From DAOVRL01 sp964459805 (lineage in GTDB: Bacteria; Planctomycetota; Phycisphaerae; Sedimentisphaerales; Anaerobacaceae), in contig CAYWOD010000124.1 in NCBI GenBank assembly GCA_964459805.1, positions 1-10,488 on the forward strand: 10,488 nucleotides of DNA, in the 5' to 3' direction. A model generated the notes under the pieces. That model did no database searches and was not told where the DNA came from. It saw only the letters and a list, made by a program, of their open reading frames with translations. Positions 6,088 through 10,488 of this stretch are shown piece after piece. Positions within the stretch are counted from its first letter, which is position 1; each line of letters starts with the position of its first letter. The position numbers and the translations under genes are program-made.

Positions 6088-9000
6088 ATGGCGTGGAGAA
6101 TAAAAGCAACATCATTCGTTCTCGTAGTCCTGTCCGCGGTCCTCCTGACGTCCATGCCGCTGGTGCCATTGGCACCGGCCGATACGTCCGACGATCGGGC
6201 AGGCACAGCCGACACTGTCAGTATCCTCGTTCTCGCGCCCAAGGCGATCTACACCGGCACACCCGCCGCCGTCTCGGTCACCGCGCTGAAACTCGCCGAC
6301 AAGACTCCGGCCCGGGTGCGCGTCAGAGCCCGTCTCAGAACGGACTCTTCGGCATCGTTGCTGCTCTTCAGCGGGGCCACCGACGATGACGGCAGGCTCA
6401 CCGCCCATTTCGAGACGCCCGAGGTCGAGCCTGGAGCGTATTCAATCGAGATCCAAGTGGCCGGTCTTGCCGAGCCCCTCACCGCCGATGTCCAGGTCCG
6501 CCAGATGCCGGTGCTCCTCATCGAGACCGACAAGCCGATCTACAAGCCCGGCCAGACCATCAAGGCCCGTGTCCTGCTGCTGACCAACAACCTCAAGCCC
6601 ACCTCGGCTGATGTGAACGTCGAAATCACCGACGGCAAAGGCATCAAGATATTCCGAAAGCCTCTGACCACAAACGCCTTCGGCGTAGCACCCTTCGAGC
6701 TCGATCTCGCCAGCGAGCTAAACTACGGGACCTGGAAGATCACCGCGGAATCCGGCTCAGCCTCTGGCACACTCGATGTCCGCGTCGAAAAATACGTCCT
6801 CCCGCGATTCGACGTCGAGCTGATAACCGACCGCGATTACTTCCTCGTGGACGAAGAAGTCGTAGGAACCGTAAAAGCCAATTACTTCTTCGGCAAACCC
6901 GTTGACGGGACCGTCGAGATCTACGCCAGTCGTTACGTCGGCGTCTGGGAGGAATACGCAACCTACACCGCAACCCTGTCCGACGGCGCTGCTGATTTCA
7001 CCCTGCCCGCCGTCGGCTATGTAAGCGGCACGCCCGGCGCAGGCGGCGCAGGCAGCGTGCAGCTTGAAGTCACCGTCACGGACACATCCGACCACGATGA
7101 GAAAACAACCAAGCTGCTCAAGATGACCACCTCGGCCATCCGGCATCAGCTTATCGCCACCTCACGCGCGCTGACTCCGGGCCTGCCGTTTGATGTACTC
7201 CTCGTGGCCGAAACGCCCGACGGCGAACCCCTCGATGTCTCGGCAAGAACTGTCTGCGAGTATTATAACGAGTCCCACACCAAGCTCTCCGAGGAAACCG
7301 TCTCGCTCAACGTCAACGGCTCAGCCACCGTCTCTTTCACCGCACCCAAGGATACCGCCTGGGCCCGGCTCAAAAGTTCGGCCCACGCAGACGGCGAAGA
7401 GACTGAGACCGAATTGATCATTTACGCCGCCTATTCCCCTACCGACAGCTTCCTCCACATCAGCCGCGCTTCCGATGCCTCGGTCAATGTCGGAGATACC
7501 GTCACAATCGAGGCATTTCGCACGCACGAGGCCACGGTTTATTACGACGTTTTCGCCAACGGCCGCACCGTCTTCTCCGATGCCACCACCGACTCCCGGA
7601 TCGTGTTCCAGGCGACCGGCCAGATGATCCCCGCCGCTAAGGTCGTCGCATATATCATCAATCCGAACAACGAAATATCCGCCGATACGCTCGGCCTCGA
7701 AGTAAATATCCACAATCCCGCCGAGCTTGACGTGCAGTTCGACGCCGAGCAGGTCCTGCCCGGCGACGCCGTAAAGCTCTCCGTTCAAGCCGACGCCGAG
7801 GCTATGGTCGGCATCGCCATCGTCGATGAGTCGGTTTATGCCCTGAACGAGGGCCGGCTAAATATGCAGCAGGTCTTTGACGAGCTCGAACGCCGATTTA
7901 TGGAGCCCCAATTCGAAACGCACGATTCCTACTACTCAACTCATGGCGCCTACGATGTCTTCGAGGAAGCGGGCCTTCAGGTCCTCGCCTCCGATTCCTT
8001 CGAAGTGCCCCAGGGCCGACCCATCTGGGACTGGAGATGGGATTGGGAAAACGTCATATTTGCAGGTGGAGGCGGAGAACCGATACTGGCGCCTGGAACT
8101 GCCGATGATGGCGCTCCGCTGGCCGAGGTCACCCGTATCCGTCAGTTCTTCCCCGAAACCTGGCTGTGGGTGCCCGACCTGCTTACCGACCCGGACGGCG
8201 CCGCCGTCATCGACCTGACCGCGCCCGACAGCATCACCACCTGGCGCCTCCACGCAGTATCAACGTCGAACAAGGGCCTGGGCATCGCCGAATCCCAACT
8301 GCTCGTCTTCCAGGAGTTCTTCGGCGAGCCCGACCTGCCCTATGCCGTCACCCGCGGCGAGCAGTTCCCCGTTCGTGTTCAGGTATTCAACTATCTCGAT
8401 GAGCCCCAGCTCGTCCACGTCGAGCTGACCGATGCCGATTGGTTCGACCTGCTCGACCCTAACGTGCAAAAGGTCTCGGTCAACGCCAACTCCGTCGCTC
8501 TGGCCTCGTTCCTCATCCAGCCGAAAAAGCTCGGCCGCAACACCCTCGAGGTCACCCTCCGCTCGGTCCTGCGTGCCGATGCCGTTCGTAAAGAGCTTCT
8601 GGTCGAGCCCGAAGGCACCCAACGAGAGCTAATCACCAACGGGATGATTAAGGCCGGCCAAGCGCTAACACTTGATGCGAATGTACCGTCATGGAGCGTC
8701 CCAGGCTCCGAAAAGCTCCTCCTGACCATCACACCCAGCCTCGTCGCCCAGAGCATTAACGGCCTCGACGACCTGCTTCAGGTCCCATACGGCTGCGGCG
8801 AGCAGAATATGATGTTCTTCACGCCGGATGTCGAAGTACTTCGCTACCTCGACGCCACGGGCCAGCTCACCCCCGAAGTCCGAGCTAAGGCCGAGCACTT
8901 CATCACCTGCGGCTACCAGCGAGAGCTCACGTACCGCCGAGGCGATGGCTCATTCTCCGCTTTCGGCGATAGCGACGACTCCGGAAGCTTGTGGCTGACT

Positions 9001-10335
9001 GCTTTTGTCCTTGATAGTTTCAGCGCCGCCCGAGACATTCAGACGATCGACGAAACCGTACTTGCCGCCGCCGCGGCCTGGATCGAGTCTCACCAGTTGG
9101 AAGATGGTTCCTGGGAACCCGTAGGCTTCATACACCACAAAGAGATGATCGGAGGTATGCAAGGCGCTTACGCGCTTACCGCCTTCGTCGCAATAGCCCT
9201 GGCGGATTACGGCTCGGCTGAACCGGACGCCCTAACCGCCGCCTCACAATATCTTGTTGATAATCTCTCCACTGTCCAGGATGATGCATACGCCCTGGCC
9301 ATCGCTGCCCTGGCCTTCGCGCGTCTCGGCAATTCCACAGCCGCCGACGCCGCTATCGCCAGACTGCTGGAGATTGCCGTTACAGACGGCGACGGTATCC
9401 ACTGGCAGCCGCACCCAATCGAGACCACCGCCTACGTCGCTCTGGCTATGATTGAAACGGAAAAGCCGCAGGCCAACAGCGCTATTAAATGGCTCGCCCT
9501 CCAGCAGAACAGCCGCGGCGGCTTCGGCTCCACCCAGGATACCGTAATGGCCTTAAAGGCACTGATGATTGCCGCCCGGGTCCAAACCCGCAATGTTAAA
9601 CTGACCGTAACCGCCAAATCATCCGATGAGACTATCCTCGCGCAGTTCACCGTTGATGCCAACAACTTCGACGTCCTCCAGATTGCAGAGCTGGCCCCCG
9701 GCACCCATATCGAGCTGGCCGCCGTCGGCTCCGGCGAGACCCGATACCAACTTGTCCGCCGCTTTAACGTTTTTCTCAGGGACGAGATTGTCAACAACGG
9801 TATGGCCCTTGAAGTAATCTACGACGCAAGCCACGTCGATGTGGACGACATCGTAAACGTCACCGCTACCGTCCGCTACTTTGGCCACGCGGGCGAGTCC
9901 GGAATGATGATTGTTGATGTGGGAGTGCCCACCGGTTTCGCGCCCGTCCAGCAGTCACTGGATGACCTCGTCGAGGCCGGGACCGTCAGCAAGGTGGAAG
10001 TTGCCGGGCGAAAGGTTATCCTCTATGTCGATGGCCTGACTTCCGGTGAGCAGCGCTCCTTCAGCTTCGCTGTAATAGCCCGCTTCCCTGTTCGTGCGGT
10101 CATACCCGACAGCAAGGCCTACCTCTATTACGAACCGGAGGTACGCGCCGAGGACGCCGGCGAAAACATCACTGTTGGTTTCCAGCTTGCCCTCTGCATA
10201 ATAGATTTCGATGACTTCGCAATATTCGCCCGAGAGTGGCTTAAGGAAGGAGACGACTTAACCTTCGATCTGAACGGTGACGGGCGAGTGGATTTCGAAG
10301 ATTGGGACATCGCGAACGCCTGGCTCGATAATTAA
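6088..10335 (+). CDS. Secreted alpha-2-macroglobulin/C3-like thioester protein with dockerin-like tail
   Basis: 1415-residue exported protein resembling animal alpha-2-macroglobulin and complement C3 along its length. Signal peptide 1-~31 has no lipobox. Macroglobulin (MG) domains follow: 'TDKPIYKPGQ' (147-156, MG2), 'YVLPRFDV' starting MG3, 'YSPTDSFLHI' starting MG5, and a Trp/Gly-rich bait-like stretch (~635-685) before 'FPETWLW' (688-694). MG7/CUB lead into a thioester domain with 'PYGCGEQNM' (C903, Q906), 'GYQREL' (942-947), 'HHKEMIGG' (1016-1023, H1017 aligning with the catalytic His of C3) and 'GGFGSTQDT' (1144-1152). A receptor-binding-like domain (~1240-1365) and a dockerin-like tail (1373-1413) end the protein. 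Only four Cys are present, so the disulfide network of vertebrate A2M is missing and it is probably monomeric. Likely role: trapping proteases or covalently tagging hydroxyl-bearing surfaces outside the cell. No penicillin-binding protein 1C gene, the usual partner of proteobacterial A2M, is adjacent. Start: SD AAGGGG 7 nt upstream of ATG. Confidence 0.96.
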   Translation: MAWRIKATSFVLVVLSAVLLTSMPLVPLAPADTSDDRAGTADTVSILVLAPKAIYTGTPAAVSVTALKLADKTPARVRVRARLRTDSSASLLLFSGATDDDGRLTAHFETPEVEPGAYSIEIQVAGLAEPLTADVQVRQMPVLLIETDKPIYKPGQTIKARVLLLTNNLKPTSADVNVEITDGKGIKIFRKPLTTNAFGVAPFELDLASELNYGTWKITAESGSASGTLDVRVEKYVLPRFDVELITDRDYFLVDEEVVGTVKANYFFGKPVDGTVEIYASRYVGVWEEYATYTATLSDGAADFTLPAVGYVSGTPGAGGAGSVQLEVTVTDTSDHDEKTTKLLKMTTSAIRHQLIATSRALTPGLPFDVLLVAETPDGEPLDVSARTVCEYYNESHTKLSEETVSLNVNGSATVSFTAPKDTAWARLKSSAHADGEETETELIIYAAYSPTDSFLHISRASDASVNVGDTVTIEAFRTHEATVYYDVFANGRTVFSDATTDSRIVFQATGQMIPAAKVVAYIINPNNEISADTLGLEVNIHNPAELDVQFDAEQVLPGDAVKLSVQADAEAMVGIAIVDESVYALNEGRLNMQQVFDELERRFMEPQFETHDSYYSTHGAYDVFEEAGLQVLASDSFEVPQGRPIWDWRWDWENVIFAGGGGEPILAPGTADDGAPLAEVTRIRQFFPETWLWVPDLLTDPDGAAVIDLTAPDSITTWRLHAVSTSNKGLGIAESQLLVFQEFFGEPDLPYAVTRGEQFPVRVQVFNYLDEPQLVHVELTDADWFDLLDPNVQKVSVNANSVALASFLIQPKKLGRNTLEVTLRSVLRADAVRKELLVEPEGTQRELITNGMIKAGQALTLDANVPSWSVPGSEKLLLTITPSLVAQSINGLDDLLQVPYGCGEQNMMFFTPDVEVLRYLDATGQLTPEVRAKAEHFITCGYQRELTYRRGDGSFSAFGDSDDSGSLWLTAFVLDSFSAARDIQTIDETVLAAAAAWIESHQLEDGSWEPVGFIHHKEMIGGMQGAYALTAFVAIALADYGSAEPDALTAASQYLVDNLSTVQDDAYALAIAALAFARLGNSTAADAAIARLLEIAVTDGDGIHWQPHPIETTAYVALAMIETEKPQANSAIKWLALQQNSRGGFGSTQDTVMALKALMIAARVQTRNVKLTVTAKSSDETILAQFTVDANNFDVLQIAELAPGTHIELAAVGSGETRYQLVRRFNVFLRDEIVNNGMALEVIYDASHVDVDDIVNVTATVRYFGHAGESGMMIVDVGVPTGFAPVQQSLDDLVEAGTVSKVEVAGRKVILYVDGLTSGEQRSFSFAVIARFPVRAVIPDSKAYLYYEPEVRAEDAGENITVGFQLALCIIDFDDFAIFAREWLKEGDDLTFDLNGDGRVDFEDWDIANAWLDN
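8785..8805 (+). other. Thioester site of the macroglobulin (PYGCGEQ)
   Basis: Codes for residues 900-906. In this family C903 and Q906 form the internal beta-Cys-gamma-Glu thioester that bonds covalently to a target once a conformational change exposes it. The motif and its flanks ('LLQVPYGCGEQNMMFF') are nearly identical to animal A2M, so the site should be functional. The partner histidine of the C3 type is H1017, 114 residues downstream (116 in C3). Confidence 0.93.
10195..10332 (+). other. Dockerin-like Ca-binding tail of the macroglobulin
   Basis: Residues 1370-1415. There are two related helix segments, 'DFDDFAIFAREWL' (1373-1385) and 'DFEDWDIANAWL' (1402-1413). Before the second lies an EF-hand-type loop 'DLNGDGRVDFED' with ligands D1394, N1396, D1398, D1402 and D1405. 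The loop expected before the first segment is degenerate ('FQLALCII'), so only one Ca site is likely. Such tails are common on secreted planctomycete proteins. In cellulosomes, dockerins bind cohesins; here a role in surface attachment is inferred. Confidence 0.8.
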
Positions 10336-10488
10336 TTGCCCGTAGTGATGATCAAGAACATCGCCCCGAAGGAGATACGCCGGGTCAGCTTGTTATTGTC
10401 ATTCTCTGCGGTTTCACATTGGCCGAAGTTATTATAGCCCCAGCCGACTCCGTAATTATTCGCATCAACAGCCAGCAAGTGCTCCTCA
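10332..10488 (-). CDS. 3' end of an RCC1-repeat-like protein (partial, possibly frameshifted)
   Basis: Open frame entering from beyond the window edge and ending at TAA (10334-10332); 51 residues are visible. The stretch 'HLLAVDANNYGVGWGYNNFGQC' in two pieces, 'HLLAVDANNY' and 'GVGWGYNNFGQC', matches the RCC1/BLIP-II propeller repeat pattern (...LAVD..G.V.GWG.N..GQ.G). It is followed by 'NDNNKLT'. In such repeats the next residues are usually 'LTPV' plus a hydrophobic strand, but this frame reads 'LTRRISFG'. One extra C in the ACCCG at the break would give 'LTPAYLLRGD', so a one-base deletion or sequencing error is possible. It converges on the macroglobulin gene with a 4-nt overlap. Only one repeat is visible, so the family call is moderate. 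Confidence 0.5.
   Translation of the reverse strand, partial: EEHLLAVDANNYGVGWGYNNFGQCETAENDNNKLTRRISFGAMFLIITTGN

Noticed and set aside
5850..6389. Plus-strand open frame across the divergent intergenic region
   Set aside because: It runs over the promoter and into the macroglobulin gene in another frame, with Arg/His-rich shadow composition.

Overview
The window looks like a chromosomal segment of a Planctomycetota bacterium, probably of the Phycisphaerae/Sedimentisphaerales type. This is inferred from a secreted protein ending in a dockerin-like Ca-loop tail with 'DF..FA.FA..WL' repeats, a likely RCC1-repeat protein, a GH172/DUF2961 lipoprotein, and a rhamnose-type sugar kinase operon with unusual partners. 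No rRNA, tRNA, CRISPR array or insertion sequence was seen.

Layout. Positions 56-5793 hold a compact four-gene operon on the minus strand. In transcription order it encodes rhamnulokinase (rhaB, 5793-4324), a divergent PHP-domain protein (4291-2960, TTG start), a 554-residue zinc-type medium-chain dehydrogenase with two tandem Rossmann-like domains (2916-1252), and a GH172 (DUF2961) lipoprotein (1213-56). Spacers are 32, 43 and 38 nt, each gene has its own Shine-Dalgarno sequence, and no terminator lies between them. A 294-nt divergent intergenic region (5794-6087) separates the operon from one very large plus-strand gene (6088-10335). That gene has a near-consensus sigma70 promoter and encodes a 1415-residue secreted alpha-2-macroglobulin/complement-like thioester protein. 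The last ~150 nt hold the 3' end of a minus-strand RCC1-repeat-like gene whose stop codon shares a TTAA with the macroglobulin stop codon.

How the genes may work together. The operon is probably for L-rhamnose or a related deoxysugar. GH172 at the cell surface may release sugar from a polysaccharide, RhaB phosphorylates the ketose, and the PHP protein and dehydrogenase may process the phosphorylated sugar. The last step is inference. No isomerase or aldolase gene is in view: the region upstream of rhaB is occupied by the divergent gene, and only 55 nt are visible beyond GH172. The macroglobulin gene is a separate transcription unit, probably for extracellular protease trapping or covalent surface tagging.

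The most notable content is (1) the macroglobulin, which resembles animal A2M/C3 along its whole length and carries both the CGEQ thioester and a C3-type catalytic histidine, (2) the double-Rossmann dehydrogenase next to a PHP protein and rhamnulokinase, and (3) spacers in the operon built from degenerate 7-nt tandem units.
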